Positions 49,914 through 60,510 of a stretch of DNA of 64,000 nucleotides are shown in pieces. Location: the NCBI GenBank assembly GCA_001414485.1, contig LLEY01000178.1, positions 1 to 64,000 on the forward strand, given 5' to 3'. Every line of letters begins with the position of its first letter. Positions within the stretch are counted from its first letter, which is position 1. The notes beneath the pieces are model-generated. The model had not been told where the DNA came from. It ran no database searches and worked only from the letters and a program-made list of their open reading frames with translations. This stretch comes from Calycina herbarum. Its lineage: Eukaryota > Ascomycota > Leotiomycetes > Helotiales > Pezizellaceae. The translations under genes were made by a program, and so were the position numbers.

Positions 49914-51023
49914 TCATACTTCCGAATCATAAAAAACCAAAGCCCTAACCTCAATGCTTGCTCTCGACTCTGCCGTCCCTTCAGGCAAACTAGTATCATT
50001 GAAAGCACAATGAGGTACTCGTCGAGCAACACCAGGTTTCTCACTAGAATCCACCTGCATGAAAAATAAGACATCGTCGGGCTTTTGGTTTTGCTTGTAA
50101 TACCATTTGTGTGAGTGGTCTGCTGGTGGTCGTACTTCAATTGCTTCAGTGTTGTGTGTTGGGAATACGACCGGCACGAATATTAAATCAGAGTCTGGAA
50201 TTGATCTTGCATCGGAGACGGCGAAAGGGTCTTTTGTGACTGGGAAGAGTGGTCGCCAAGTCTGTTATATGGTTAGCAAAGTTGAACTTGAAATTTCAGG
50301 AATAAAAAACCATACGTTCACAATTTGATAACGTGGTTTCTTTAGTAGCTCCTCGGCACGATCTCCTAAGAACCTCTCGGCAACACCTTTGGCTGCTGCG
50401 AAACTTTGATCGACGTGTACTCCATAAAGAGGTCGACCACTGCGTCACATTAGCCGAAGTTTCTCTCTTTGAAGCAAAATCGAAGAGGAAGGAAACAGGT
50501 TGGAATGCCCCTTTGATCATTGAGAATCGAAAGCTGAAAACCGGGGGAAAGAGAAAATCCACTTACACGGGGGTCACGGGGTCACCCTCCTCTCGACTCC
50601 GACGAATGATGTGGGTGAGAATGTGAACACTGGATGGCGGAGGCCTAATTGAAAAGAAGGGTGGTTAGTAGGTAAAAAAATCGAAAGGGTGAAATGGTTG
50701 AACACTTACATATCTTTCGTTTCTTGGAGTACACCTCGTATCAGTTCTTCCATTTCTGGGTAGTGAAGCTTTCGGATCTCATCATCATCATCGAAGTTTT
50801 CGAGGCATGTTCTATGGTGTACATATTTGAATCCTTGTTTATCCAGTGTGTATTTATCTTCTTGGCCTGTGACATCTGCTATCACAACTTTTATGGGAAT
50901 TTTGGGTTGTGGTTTTGGTAGAGTTGGACCTCCAATTACCATAGGAACCATTTCTTGCCCTGTGTCGTGGAAATAATTGATTTCGGTTGTGACATCTCTG
51001 GGTTGTAAAACAGTGGTAGCCAT
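49914..51023 (-). CDS. CmcJ/NvfI (GA4-desaturase-like) oxygenase
   Basis: Four exons: 51023-50710, 50644-50567, 50439-50316, 50261-49914 (864 bp, 287 residues); all introns are GT...AG and frame is kept. The product matches the fungal family variously labelled GA4 desaturase, hydroxylase/desaturase AsaB or CmcJ/NvfI oxidoreductase: TTEINYFHD near the N-terminus, DKQGFKYVHHRT, YGVHVDQSF, YQIVNTWRPLFPV, DHSHKWYYKQNQKPDDVLFF, GVARRVPHCAF and SIEVRALVFY at the end. His139 and Asp141 (HxD) and His256 would bind iron, and an Arg near 272-278 would hold 2-oxoglutarate, as in NvfI-type Fe(II)/2-oxoglutarate enzymes. These hydroxylate, desaturate or rearrange metabolites in several fungal clusters. 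Length is normal. Its promoter contains the hairpin at 51134-51246. The substrate is unknown. Confidence 0.88.
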
Positions 51024-51133
51024 AATGGTCGAAGCTGAGAATTGGATTCAATCGAGATAATTTGCGGGATCAATGGGAAAGTTATTGGAGAAGAACAAGC
51101 TCAGAAGGAATATCACTTCTGGAGAAACCTCTA

Positions 51134-51246
51134 GTGCCACTACTATCCCTCCCCCTTAACTGTCTGTCATGTGCAAGGGTAGTTTGGCTGTGAAAATGTC
51201 TGTGCTTCTACAGACAGTTAAGGGTGGGGGGGGATAGTAGTGGCAC
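51134..51246. repeat. Inverted repeat in the promoter of the oxygenase gene
   Basis: Two arms of about 35 bp, gtgccactactatccctcc...ttaactgtctgt and acagacagttaaggg...ggatagtagtggcac, separated by about 40 bp. They pair almost perfectly apart from the length of the C/G run. The repeat sits about 110 bp upstream of the ATG at 51023 and downstream of the neighbouring gene's stop. It could be a very small MITE or a transcribed hairpin; no clear target duplication was found. Confidence 0.75.
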
Positions 51247-51525
51247 CATGTGTCTATAGTAACGTGGCCCAGCAAGGGCTTTTTGACAAGGTTACGGGTC
51301 CACCACTAATGCAAGGTGACCCCTCTTTTGTTAAGGATTAACCCGCGCCCGATATCTTCCAGGAAAACTGACTTCTTCAATCACAATAAGTCATACATAT
51401 TGGTATCTTGCCTCCAAATCGCTTGGTACAGCCTCGTTTAATCGTTCACCTTCGGGGTTTTGATTCTAGAAAATATATGGAAAGTATAATATACAAATTG
51501 CCAAGCCAGCAAGAACAGAGTTATC

Positions 51526-52539
51526 TCATGATCTCTTCAGCCAAAGGTCTGAGAAATACCAAGCAACAACACCAATTATACCCATGGCAGAGGACGCTAA
51601 TATGGTGGTTGCCTTTCTTACTCCGGGGGCGACAATCATCTCTGCAGCTTCGTGGAATTCGCTCATTGAATTGATCCTTGGGTAAGGAGTATCGGGAATA
51701 TCACGCTCCAGGAAAATGCAAATTTCCTCCCAACCAAAACCCTTCTCCAAACTTAAAACCAGTAATCTTTCTGGCGGAACGAGAGCTTTAATAGTGGTCA
51801 TACTACAAAAGCGCATAAATAAGCTCTACACATTTTGGCTGAAACGGGAGTTATGACTTACTATTCCATATAACTCTTTTCCAAAGCTACTCTATAAGCA
51901 GGATCTCTGGGATTAATGAGACCCCTTGTCCATCTGAGAGTCATGAGTCTGAAAAGTGCTGAAAGTTCCCAGATAAAGCTATCAAAGAATTTGGCGGTTG
52001 AGAGCGGGAAGCAGCTTAATTTGTAGTTGTAAGCTCCTAGTGATCCGGCAATAGATTTACTGAAAGATTCCGGGCTTCGTTCCGTCAAGATGAACTTGAC
52101 GGTTGGGTCTTCGAGATATGTCTTTACACCACTTTCACCAAGATAACAAGGACTCTCAATAAGACACTGAATTTGATCGTTGTTAACACGCAATTTTTGG
52201 GTAAAAAAGTTTAAGAGGAACGTACATCATAATCTCCCCACATTCTGTCGAACTCAACCCGACCGCAGGGCTTTTTGGTTTGACTTGCAATAATTGCTTC
52301 TTGAAGAGCCTTCATTTGTTGAATTCCATAGGGTATCAACTCTGAAATATGAAAGGGGCGATAACCAAGCATTTTCAAGGATTGGTAGAGGCCCAAAGTT
52401 CCGGTCCTATGATTTGACTATTAGCTGTCCTTCTTTTTCTGCACTCGGAGAAACAAACTCACCTGCTGGCGCCCAGTCCAACCACCCGCATCGGGCGGAT
52501 TTGAGAAGGAGGAGGAAGTTTGTCAATAGCGCGAGACAT
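51526..52539 (-). CDS. Sulfotransfer_4 family protein with C-terminal membrane anchor
   Basis: Four exons: 52539-52463, 52406-52226, 52166-51862, 51802-51526 (840 bp, 279 residues). The product resembles the fungal Sulfotransfer_4 (PF17784) proteins often misnamed NAD-dependent epimerases. The N-terminal beta strand and P-loop are MRVVGLGASRTGTLGLYQSLKMLGY (RTGT spans the first intron), followed by FHISELI and WGDYDCLIESPCYLGE. The PAPS-binding-like KFILTERSPESFSKSI is next, with its conserved Arg and Ser, then PPERLLVLSLEKGFGWEEICIFL. The last about 25 residues (TTILASSAMGIIGVVAWYF) form one hydrophobic helix, suggesting tail anchoring to a membrane. Sulfotransferase activity is not proven for most members. 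It lies in line with the oxygenase, glycosyltransferase and prenyltransferase genes on the same strand. Confidence 0.85.
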
Positions 52540-53071
52540 GATGCGTACAGAAGGGAAAGCGTCAAGGCAAAACAATGTTCTTCGTTTTCAAAAGTCGGAC
52601 GTTTTTCCCTTTGTTCATGTCTCAATTTTACGACCCCCTTCGACAAGTGAGTGTCAGAACCCCTTTGATTGTTAGCGAGCCTCAAATTTTCGATAACGAA
52701 AACAACTTATTAGCATTACGTTTCACCTTTGCAAATCCTGCAAGAGAACATGGGTTCAAAGTCCGCAGAAGCTCAAAAGAGTTCCACTTTCGTTTTCCGC
52801 CTTTTTGAGTTTGTAAATAATACTGCTTATCTATTGTCTGGAAAGTTTCGTTTGATAGATCCGAGAGAGATAAGAAGGTTTCATCAATTTAATTGGTTCT
52901 AAACAAATAAGGTTCGTCCTATTGTTTTCGCTTCATTTGAACGCTGCGGATTTCCCCTTTTAAGTTGCTTGATACATTATCCACCTTCAGGGGTAACTTC
53001 CGGCGACCCCTTTTGAAATTCAAGGTTGAACCTCACCCCCTCTGCAGTTAACACACACACTCTTTCCGACT
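52540..53071. other. Intergenic region upstream of the Sulfotransfer_4 gene
   Basis: About 530 bp that must hold the promoter of the sulfotransferase-like gene and the 3' end of the glycosyltransferase gene. I see no repeat, RNA gene or distinctive motif. Confidence 0.4.
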
Positions 53072-54445
53072 CTACTGGTAGTTTGCAACATGAAATGACA
53101 TGCATTTTTCTACAGGTTGCTCCCTGATACTTTTCTCAACTGCTTGTTCCAAGAGCATGCAAGCCTTTTCGGCTCCCCCGAGTCCTTTCAATTGTTGAGA
53201 CGCGCGCATCGCATTCTCCTTGTAACTCGGCTTTTCTAAAACAAGCTTCACCGCATCCCGAATCTGGTCCAAAGATGGGGTATCGGTATGAAGATCGACT
53301 CCCGCGCCCATAAACGTCACTCGCGCGGCTGTGTCTAACTTGTCCTCCGTCGTTCCAGCGTTGATAATGGGGATCCCATGTTGCAGGGCCTGTGTAATGC
53401 TACCATAACCGCCATTTGTAATAAGAAGCCGACAACGAGGTAAGACCAAGTCATATGGAACCCACTCCGTGATGTGAACATTTTCTAAGAGCTTTACCTT
53501 CACTCTGTTTTGGATTTCATCGATCATGTTAGAAGCAACAATGAGAATAAGGCTTGTATCCTCCGCCAACGCTTCTATGACGGGGATTAGGAGCAGTGTG
53601 GGATCAACAGCGAAAGTGCCCTGGGTCGCAAAAATGATATGAGTGTCTGAGGATGAAGTTGGTAGGTTGTCCGAAAAGCGTGGATTAGAGGCAGCTGCAT
53701 TTTGACTTGTTGGGGTAACCAGGGGCCCAACGTAGTGCAGTTGCGGTGGAAGCAATACAGGGCGAATTCGGTCCTCTGCCTTATCTTCGAACTCTAACAT
53801 GGGGCAGCTCGCTTGAAGGTGGAGAAATGGACTGTATTGGAGTGTGGATATAACGTCAGGCGATAGCTCGAGTTCGTTCAGTCCCAGCTGGGTTCTCTGG
53901 GAGTTGATACATGGGAGAATTAATTCGGGTTTTGTTAAAAGCGTGCCGAGTGGAGAAATTGGTGCATGTATATCCGTATCTTTAGAGTTTGGATCCCGAG
54001 GAAGGTACAGAGGGACAACTCCAAGTGTGGCCCATAGCGGAGTCTCTTTAAGATCAAATAATGCAGCAGCTCCATGAGGTAAAGCATCCATAAGCAAGCA
54101 ATCGATTGGACCAGAGAGGAGCCGTTGTTTGAGGACGTGGCGAAAATCGTTGACCTGGGCAATCACACGACCACCCAAAAGTGCATCGACGATCTCTACC
54201 ATGTTTGTGGGTTTGGCATTTGTGAGTTTGGTGTCGACGTTGGCGATCGCCTGCGTGGCTACGAATTTCGCTCCAGAAGCTAGAACCCTGTCTTCTTGAG
54301 CGGCACTGCTGAGCCAAACAACCTCGTGGCCGTGTTCAACCAGTGCTCGGGCGACTGCTTGCATAGGGAGGACATGGCCAGTTGCATAAAACGAATGGAG
54401 GAGGAAACGGAAATTTTTGCGAGGTGGTAGTGTTTGGGAATCCAT
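53072..54445 (-). CDS. UDP-glycosyltransferase (GT1 family)
   Basis: A single exon, 457 residues from the ATG ending at 54445 (MDSQTLPPRKNF); the in-frame ATG nine codons upstream (54472) is less likely because the family starts shortly before the first beta strand. The N-terminal Rossmann domain has RFLLHSFYATGHVLPMQAVARAL, with the family's His (GH, residue 24) in the catalytic position, and HGHEVVWLSS. The C-terminal domain contains the donor-binding signature in the form TEWVPYDLVLPRCRLLITNGGYGSITQALQHGIPI at about 325-360, where most members have HGG...GS and E; the His is Asn here (TNGG). It therefore resembles macrolide/UGT-type enzymes that attach a sugar from a nucleotide donor to a small molecule. 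No membrane anchor, so soluble. A role in glycosylating the cluster product is inferred from position. Confidence 0.9.
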   Translation of the reverse strand: MDSQTLPPRKNFRFLLHSFYATGHVLPMQAVARALVEHGHEVVWLSSAAQEDRVLASGAKFVATQAIANVDTKLTNAKPTNMVEIVDALLGGRVIAQVNDFRHVLKQRLLSGPIDCLLMDALPHGAAALFDLKETPLWATLGVVPLYLPRDPNSKDTDIHAPISPLGTLLTKPELILPCINSQRTQLGLNELELSPDVISTLQYSPFLHLQASCPMLEFEDKAEDRIRPVLLPPQLHYVGPLVTPTSQNAAASNPRFSDNLPTSSSDTHIIFATQGTFAVDPTLLLIPVIEALAEDTSLILIVASNMIDEIQNRVKVKLLENVHITEWVPYDLVLPRCRLLITNGGYGSITQALQHGIPIINAGTTEDKLDTAARVTFMGAGVDLHTDTPSLDQIRDAVKLVLEKPSYKENAMRASQQLKGLGGAEKACMLLEQAVEKSIREQPVEKCMSFHVANYQ

Positions 54446-54472
54446 AATTTGTAATGAGATGCTGGAAAGCAA

Positions 54473-55099
54473 GAGAAAGAGATTTGTTTGGACTTGGATA
54501 AAATAGATAAATCCAAGGAATGAAGTGACTTCTCAACCTGAAAACAGTTCAAATTATACTGGATAACTAAGTGTGGATTTCTGTCTAACAAGATATATGC
54601 TTGACTAAGATACGCGAATAACCCAGAGCTAATCAACCAATCATGGTATCCCCCACCTTTCCAATTTTAAGCTTTCCAGGGATACAATAAATTCCCCACA
54701 TCACTAGCCCCGTCAACCTCTGTATTAACCGAGAATGAGACGAGACAGTTGAATGCTTAAGCGAGTTAAAGTTATGAAACGCCACGGAGTGAAAGGATCT
54801 TTGAACGTGGAATCTATAATCTATCTTAGAAAACAACTACAAGAATTCCATGGCCTAGTCTGCCAACTACATCTCTATATATACAAAAGAATAATGGAAC
54901 ATGACAGCTAACCTCGCCGCGACTGTATCAAATCCTTCTCGCAGTCGAATGCCTGAGGGCTAAGATATGTAACTAGCCTTAACTGATTCTTATGCAAAGC
55001 GCAGCCAATATAATAGTGACTTCCACATCGTTTTTCTAACGTCTCATTGCCGCTAACAAGAAAAGTTAGCATCCCTTTAAAACACATTTTGTAAGCAAC
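54473..55099. other. Intergenic region between glycosyltransferase and prenyltransferase
   Basis: About 630 bp containing the glycosyltransferase promoter and the prenyltransferase 3' end. No gene or repeat seen. Confidence 0.4.
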
Positions 55100-56554
55100 T
55101 TACAAAATAACCTTCAGAGCCTCTTCGTAGCTATCCATGAGTTCCTTTGAGCGGTGTGTAGAAAAGTACTTTCGAAGTCGAGCAAGCACATCTGCGTCAC
55201 TTTTGCAGAAAAACTGGGGCGAGAGGTACATCTTGGGTGATACCGCTTTCCCACAACCAACAGTATAGTAGAAACCCGGACTTGCACGTCCTGGAATGTC
55301 TTCAGGCAACCTATCGGGTGCATCTACCAAGAAGGTTTGCCAGAAATCCTTCAAGTCACTCAATGCGTCCTCTTGTCCAGACATATCAATCGTACCACCA
55401 AGTGTGAGTGCATCCATAAGATACTCTAGTGACGTGTGGCGAGCCCGTACGTAAATCTTGATGCGTGCATCCTTCGGCGCGAGACAATCAATGCCCAGAA
55501 TACCAGTTTCGAAGCCATACTTTTCTGTGCCATTTTGAAGATACTCGAGGAGTGGCTCAACATTGAGTGATTTGTATTGCTCTGCTGGGAGATTGCGAAT
55601 TGCTTTTATGACAAGGTCGAGGTTTGAAATACCAAGTTCCTCTGCTTTTAGTCCGGGATAGATGTACATTTTCATCACTGGCCCGGTCTTTTCGATGTCC
55701 AAAGCAACCACGGTTCCTCCCTTGGGTGTTGTTTCTTCCACAAAATCCTCAGCAGATCGTTTCCGCTCTTCAAAAGGTAACACTTGTTGAGTGAAGTGGT
55801 TGTACCATTCCAGATCGAGTCCCGGGACCATATTTTGCTGTTGAAGACGAGCGATCCATTTGTCAGTCGCGTATTGATTTAATGGGTCTACTTTTGTGCC
55901 TGCGTATGGCCCAATTGGTTCGAAGGAATACCTGACAACCCCATTATTTCCTTTGCCAAACTCCCAGCTAAAATCTAAAGGCGTAGAGTCAGGTGTTCCA
56001 GGACTCCGCCATCGTCTCACATCTCCGTTCTCATCCGGTGAGGGCCCTGTTTCCCAAAATCTCACAGTCAGTTTACATGTTTAGATAAATGGACGAAATA
56101 GTCTCGGATAATTGATATTGAGGAGATTTAGCACAGCAAAGAAATTTCTAACTCTTCTCGAACAATACCGGGTATAGAAGAGAGCTACATGGGACGGCTA
56201 GAGTAAAAAGAAAATGCTCGGGGAACCCGACTTACCTAGTTCTGGTGCCACAAACAAGGCGTAGAATATGAGTTCTCGGTATTGTTCTGCTGCTGTGTAG
56301 CCGGCGTGTTGTATTAACTTGGCAAACATTCGTCCAGTCGTATTCCACCAGAATTGGGCATCATTATTTCTGAATTGCATGGTTGAATTGACACAGTCCC
56401 ATGGGTCGTTGGAGGAGGCAACGGCATCGAGGTCGTGGGTTTTGGGTTTCTTATTCTTGGGTGCCTGAGTTTCAACGAGCTCGAGCTCGCAGGTTGTGGA
56501 TCTCTTGTTCTTGGGCGCTTGGGTCTCGGTCGAATAAGTTGTTGTTAACTGCAT
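55100..56554 (-). CDS. DMATS-type aromatic prenyltransferase
   Basis: Two exons, 56554-56236 and 56046-55100, joined in frame at a glycine codon (PEL-G-PSPDENG); 1266 bp, 421 residues, the usual size. Family marks: DPWDCVNSTMQFRNNDAQFWWNTTGRMFAKLIQHAGYTAAEQY (helix that opens the ABBA barrel), PLDFSWEFG with the Glu expected to activate the acceptor (IELSWEW in others), VRYSFEPIG, ALDIEKTGPVMKMYIYPG, DARIKIYVRARHTS with the basic and aromatic residues that hold the diphosphate, and PGFYYTVGCGKAVSPKMYL with the second Tyr shield. These enzymes move a dimethylallyl (or longer) group onto an aromatic acceptor such as tryptophan, tyrosine or a phenol, without metal. The first 45 residues carry a duplicated ETQAPKNK block. 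The acceptor cannot be told from the sequence. Confidence 0.92.
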
Positions 56555-57671
56555 GTTTGGGATAGGTATGAAGAATTGTATATATAATTTTTGTTTAATG
56601 ACGCCTTATGGGAAAAGAATGACGTCTTATGGGGGACAGAAGTCACTTAGATAAAGGCGAGCTTTTCAAAACAAAAAAGTGACAAGTACAAACGGTTAGC
56701 TGAGCGTCTATCAACACGGGAACATGGAAGATAACCGCCCCTCACCGCGATTCACCCCGCGCTCCAGTAAACTGGAACCAAGGAGGCAGACATGAATTGG
56801 AATAACTTCCAGATTTTTCCCTTCCCAAAGGTGTGTGGGCAAAACACCCACTTTTCAGTAAATATCCCCTTCCTCTCGCTTAGCTTCCTACCTATTAAAA
56901 GCGCTAGACACAGGGCCGTACATTATACATATACTGATTTGCGTACATGAGCACCTGTAATAAAATCACCTTCTCCTAATCATGATATAATCGCAGGTTT
57001 ACTAAATTGAGAGCAAAATAGGCTTTTTGAACCCTCAATACATCTAACTAGCTCGATTGATTGCAACCAAGCAGGCGCGGAAAACGTAACATGATTGCAG
57101 TGCTGTTCTTATTGACCAACCGTTCCAGTGAACAAATAAGATTGCAATATACCTGAGTCTATTGCTCTTATCTTGTTCTCATTTAGGTTTGCATGGGGTT
57201 GGTCCAGGGGGCTTTGAAAACCTCCGAAATAAACTTTGCAAGCCTTCCATTTTTGGAAGAAGGTTTGGAGAGAAGAGCGGGAGAACGACGGCAAGAAACC
57301 GCTGCGCGTCACTGCTCACAAGTCACAATCTAATGTGGGCCAGTTTTTAGTGTGATGGACCCGGCAGCCACCTCCACCGGGAGAAACCCAGTATCTCCGC
57401 GAAAAGGGTTGAAACTTTAAACTTTCGCGAGATGGACTACGAGGCCAACCCCACTCGATAAGAAATATGTTCACTTTATTGGCTTGTCAAGATTTCTCTT
57501 CGGTAAAGTATACGATTCGACCTGAAATTCAGCGTCACGAATATTCTTCAAATCCTTTCCCCAGTCATTTTTCCTGTCTCTGCCCTTCACTTGTTTTAAG
57601 TCTCTCATTTCTCATATTGTTCGCTTAGCGCGCCTTTATCGAAAAGTTCACAATACCAACTTTCCTATCGA
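56555..57671. promoter_or_regulatory. Divergent promoter region between prenyltransferase and P450
   Basis: About 1.1 kb between the start codons of the oppositely oriented prenyltransferase and P450 genes, so it could co-regulate both. Small open frames within it (57109-57350) look accidental. I could not identify a binding site with confidence. Confidence 0.45.
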
Positions 57672-59380
57672 ATGTTCGTCCGCCTTTTCCTCCTCGCCCT
57701 TTCCTCGGTATGTTCCTGAGCACTTTCTGGACCCATGGCCTTTATGCTGATGCCAAAATTCTAACAATAGACCGCAATCTGGCTCGTGGGAAAGTGCATC
57801 TATAATTTATACTTCCACCCTCTCAAAAACTACCCCGGCCCATTTCTTGCTCGAGCCACAAGGGTCTATGATCTATTTTACGATTTACGAGGAGTAAGTC
57901 ACTGGCATAAAAAGAATCTTCACCACAAATATGGAGATGTGGTGCGAATTGCCCCAGACGAGTTGTCATACACAAAAAAAGAGGCATGGCCAACCATTTA
58001 CGGTATTTTTACTCTCGACTTCCCTTTGCTAAGCAACTCCTGGAATTGAATCTAATCGAAGTGTAAAGGTTTTGCGAACAAGGACGGGACAGGAAACTTT
58101 GAGAAAGACCCAAAGTTTTGGAGCAAAAATGTCAATGGGGTAGCCAGTCTTATAGATGCCGATGATGTTGGACATAAGAGAATGCGTCGTCTGCAAAATC
58201 CGGCATTCTCAGACAGAGCTTTGAAAGCCCAAGAATCGGTAATTAGGGGATATGCCGACCTCTTGATCAAACAACTCCATGGCCAAGCTTCCAGTCCCGA
58301 AACTTCAACGGTAGATATCGTAGCTTGGTACACCCTTTTTACCTTTGATGTTGTCGGTGATCTTGCCTTTGGAGAATCCTTCCACTGTCTCCGTAATGGC
58401 GAGTGGCATTGGTGGATCTCAGCTATTTTTGACCTTTTCAAAGCCGGTACTTTTCTTAGAGCGGCAGGAAGATTTCCTCAACCATTTTTCACCATCTTCT
58501 TGCTATGCGTAATTCCTCCAAAGCTACTCAAAACACGCAAGGAGCAATTCAAATTTAGCGCTGAGCGTGTCAACAGAAGACTCGGGTCAGAAAACGACCG
58601 ACCGGATTTCAGTGAGTTCGTTTCGCTGCTACAAGGCAAACTAGCTAACAAAAACACAGTGTCCTATATCCTAAAAGCAGATGACGAGAAATCGATGAGC
58701 CCGGATGAGATGAACAACGCTTCACAGCTGTTTATTGCAGCAGGGAGCGAAACGACAGCAACAGCCCTTTCCGGTACTACATTCCTTCTTCTTGAGAATC
58801 CACGCACGTTTGAGGCTTTGAAATCCGAAATCCGTGGAAGTTTCCAAAATGAGAGTGAAATCAACATTCAGAACACTGCAAAACTCCCATATCTCAATGC
58901 TGTTCTCGATGAATCGCTTAGAATGTGCCCTCCTGGTCCAGGAGCATTTCCCCGACAAGTTCCGGAGGGCGGGAGAATGGTATGTGGAAAATTCGTTGCA
59001 GCGGGAATGGCTGTTGGTGTCCATCAGCTATCTATCAACCGCTCTCCTTTGAATTTCACGGATCCGGATTCTTTTGTACCTGAGAGATGGATGGGCGAGG
59101 AAAAATACCAGAACGATGCCAGAACAGCAGTCAACCCGTTCTCATTTGGACCGAGAAATTGTATCGGCAAAAAGTATGTATTTCTTGAGAATCACCTAAG
59201 AAATTTACTAAAAACTCTTGTAGCTTGGCGATTGCCGAAGTCAAATTAGCTCTAAGTCGAGTAATTTGGAATTTCGACATGAAATTAGCGCCAGAGAGTT
59301 TCGGTTGGTTGGGAAAGCAGAAGATGCTTACGACCTGGAAAAAAGAAGCGATGAAGGTAATACTGACATCACGGTTTTAA
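57672..59380 (+). CDS. Cytochrome P450 monooxygenase
   Basis: Four exons: 57672-57707, 57771-58002, 58069-59173, 59224-59380 (1530 bp, 509 residues). The short first exon (MFVRLFLLALSS) plus TAIWLVGKCIYNLYFHPL gives the N-terminal membrane anchor; KNYPGPFLARAT is the proline-rich hinge. RLQNPAFSDRAL is the C-helix. IAAGSETTAT at about 313-320 is the oxygen-binding I-helix motif; ESLRM at about 370 is the ExxR of the K-helix; PERW follows; FSFGPRNCIGKN, with Cys at about 453, is the haem loop, its last codon completed across the third intron. The tail NLAIAEVKLALSRVIWNFD is normal. It resembles the fungal families that include isotrichodermin C-15 hydroxylase and other pathway P450s. It is anchored in the endoplasmic reticulum and would oxidise the cluster intermediate. 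All motifs are intact, so the gene appears functional. Confidence 0.92.
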
Positions 59381-59735
59381 AATACAACGGGAAAGATGAC
59401 AGAAATGTACTTGAGACGTGTAAAGTTATTCTGCGATGATCTTTTATTCTTTCCAGCCACCCCGATCGGGAGAAATACAGTCATTGCTATGCTCCAAAAA
59501 CCCTGTACAATGCGCCCGCTGTAAGAGACCCAAGCTTTCTCTGCATACACCCTTTATGACTTTTGGTTCTCGAGAGCATGTGGGAGAATTAAAAGATCCA
59601 GTTCCTAATTCTCTCATAGATTTTCGGGAAATACATGTAATTGTCCTAGTCCTTTTGACACAGTAGTTACGAAAGCGGGTGTAAACGGGGAAAGTTTGTT
59701 TCTCTTACGTAAAAGGTCAGGTTAATCGAAAATTG
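59381..59735. other. Convergent intergenic region
   Basis: 355 bp between the stop codons of the P450 and the TLC-domain gene. Nothing recognised. Confidence 0.4.
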
Positions 59736-60510
59736 TTAGATCTTCTTAACCAAATCTCCCTTTGTAAGAATTTTGGCAAACCAATAGAATCCTTGGTACT
59801 GTAATAAAGCTAGGGAGCTAAGCTGAATAGCAGCAAGTGCAATTCGTAGTTGCACTTCTCGTTTATCCGCCACATCGGAATTTGAAAGTCGTGGTACAAC
59901 ATGAGCAGCGCCCACCATTAGTCTTTGATCTTGAAGTGTGACGAGCATGTCCGAAGCCACCCACAGCAAAGTGAGGGTTCCAGTTCCCAGTCTGACAATC
60001 GTATAAGTCACCAAAAGGAAGATGCAGTTGAGCTTCCGAGCCAAGGTGCCTTTGAAGCCCGCACCGTTTAGTTGTCTCTGAATACTCAAGAAGATGTTTG
60101 GAAGTTCCCAAATTATGAGGTGTGCATTGTAATGCAGAGAAAATGGTCGCTAAGCGAGTTAGAATCAATATCGTCGACGAAAATACGACAAAATAACTTA
60201 CAAGACCCAGACAAACGGCACAAAGAGCACAAACCGAACGTGCAAACACGAAATTCCCTTCGATCTTCTTATGCCCCCAACACTGAGCCAGATGGAAGCA
60301 AGAATAACAAGTAGAAATTGCAAGTGCAGCGGCTGTTTCCGAGTGATACCCCAAGATCCTATCCTGTGCTGTCAAGCCATCTCTAAACTCTGTGTGCGTA
60401 AGTCGGTAAACAGCAAAGCCGGAGTTCACGATACTCTGTGCGATGCTGATTGTGTTGATGTTCCAATAAAACCGAGAAAGTTGGTTTGAAATGGAGGAGT
60501 GGAGGTCCAA
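59736..60510 (-). CDS. TLC-domain membrane protein
   Basis: Two exons, 60510-60202 and 60149-59736, separated by a 52-bp intron (GTAAGT...TTAG); 723 bp, 240 residues. The splice joins AVCLGL to RPFSLHYNAHLIIWELPNIFLSIQRQL, which fits the TLC (TRAM-LAG1-CLN8) pattern, where the RPF...ELSTPFLNIHW block precedes a last pair of helices (here IFLLVTYTIVRLGTGTLTLL and ALAAIQLSSLALLQYQGFYWF). GYHSETAAALAISTCYSCFHL fits the GYxxxD-like helix. Several hydrophobic helices predict a protein of the endoplasmic reticulum or vesicle membrane. TLC proteins include ceramide synthases, but the short fungal TLCD/TMEM56-like members have no assigned reaction. Whether it belongs to the cluster is open. Confidence 0.7.

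Noticed and set aside
56198..56235. Extension of the first prenyltransferase exon past GTAAGT
   Set aside because: The extension adds GKSGSPSIFFLL, which is not in the family, whereas splicing at 56236/56046 restores the conserved PELG-P sequence.
60077..60201. Alternative long intron for the TLC gene (acceptor at 60078)
   Set aside because: It removes the RPF...WELPNIFL block that matches the TLC family; the 52-bp intron with acceptor at 60150 keeps it and the frame.
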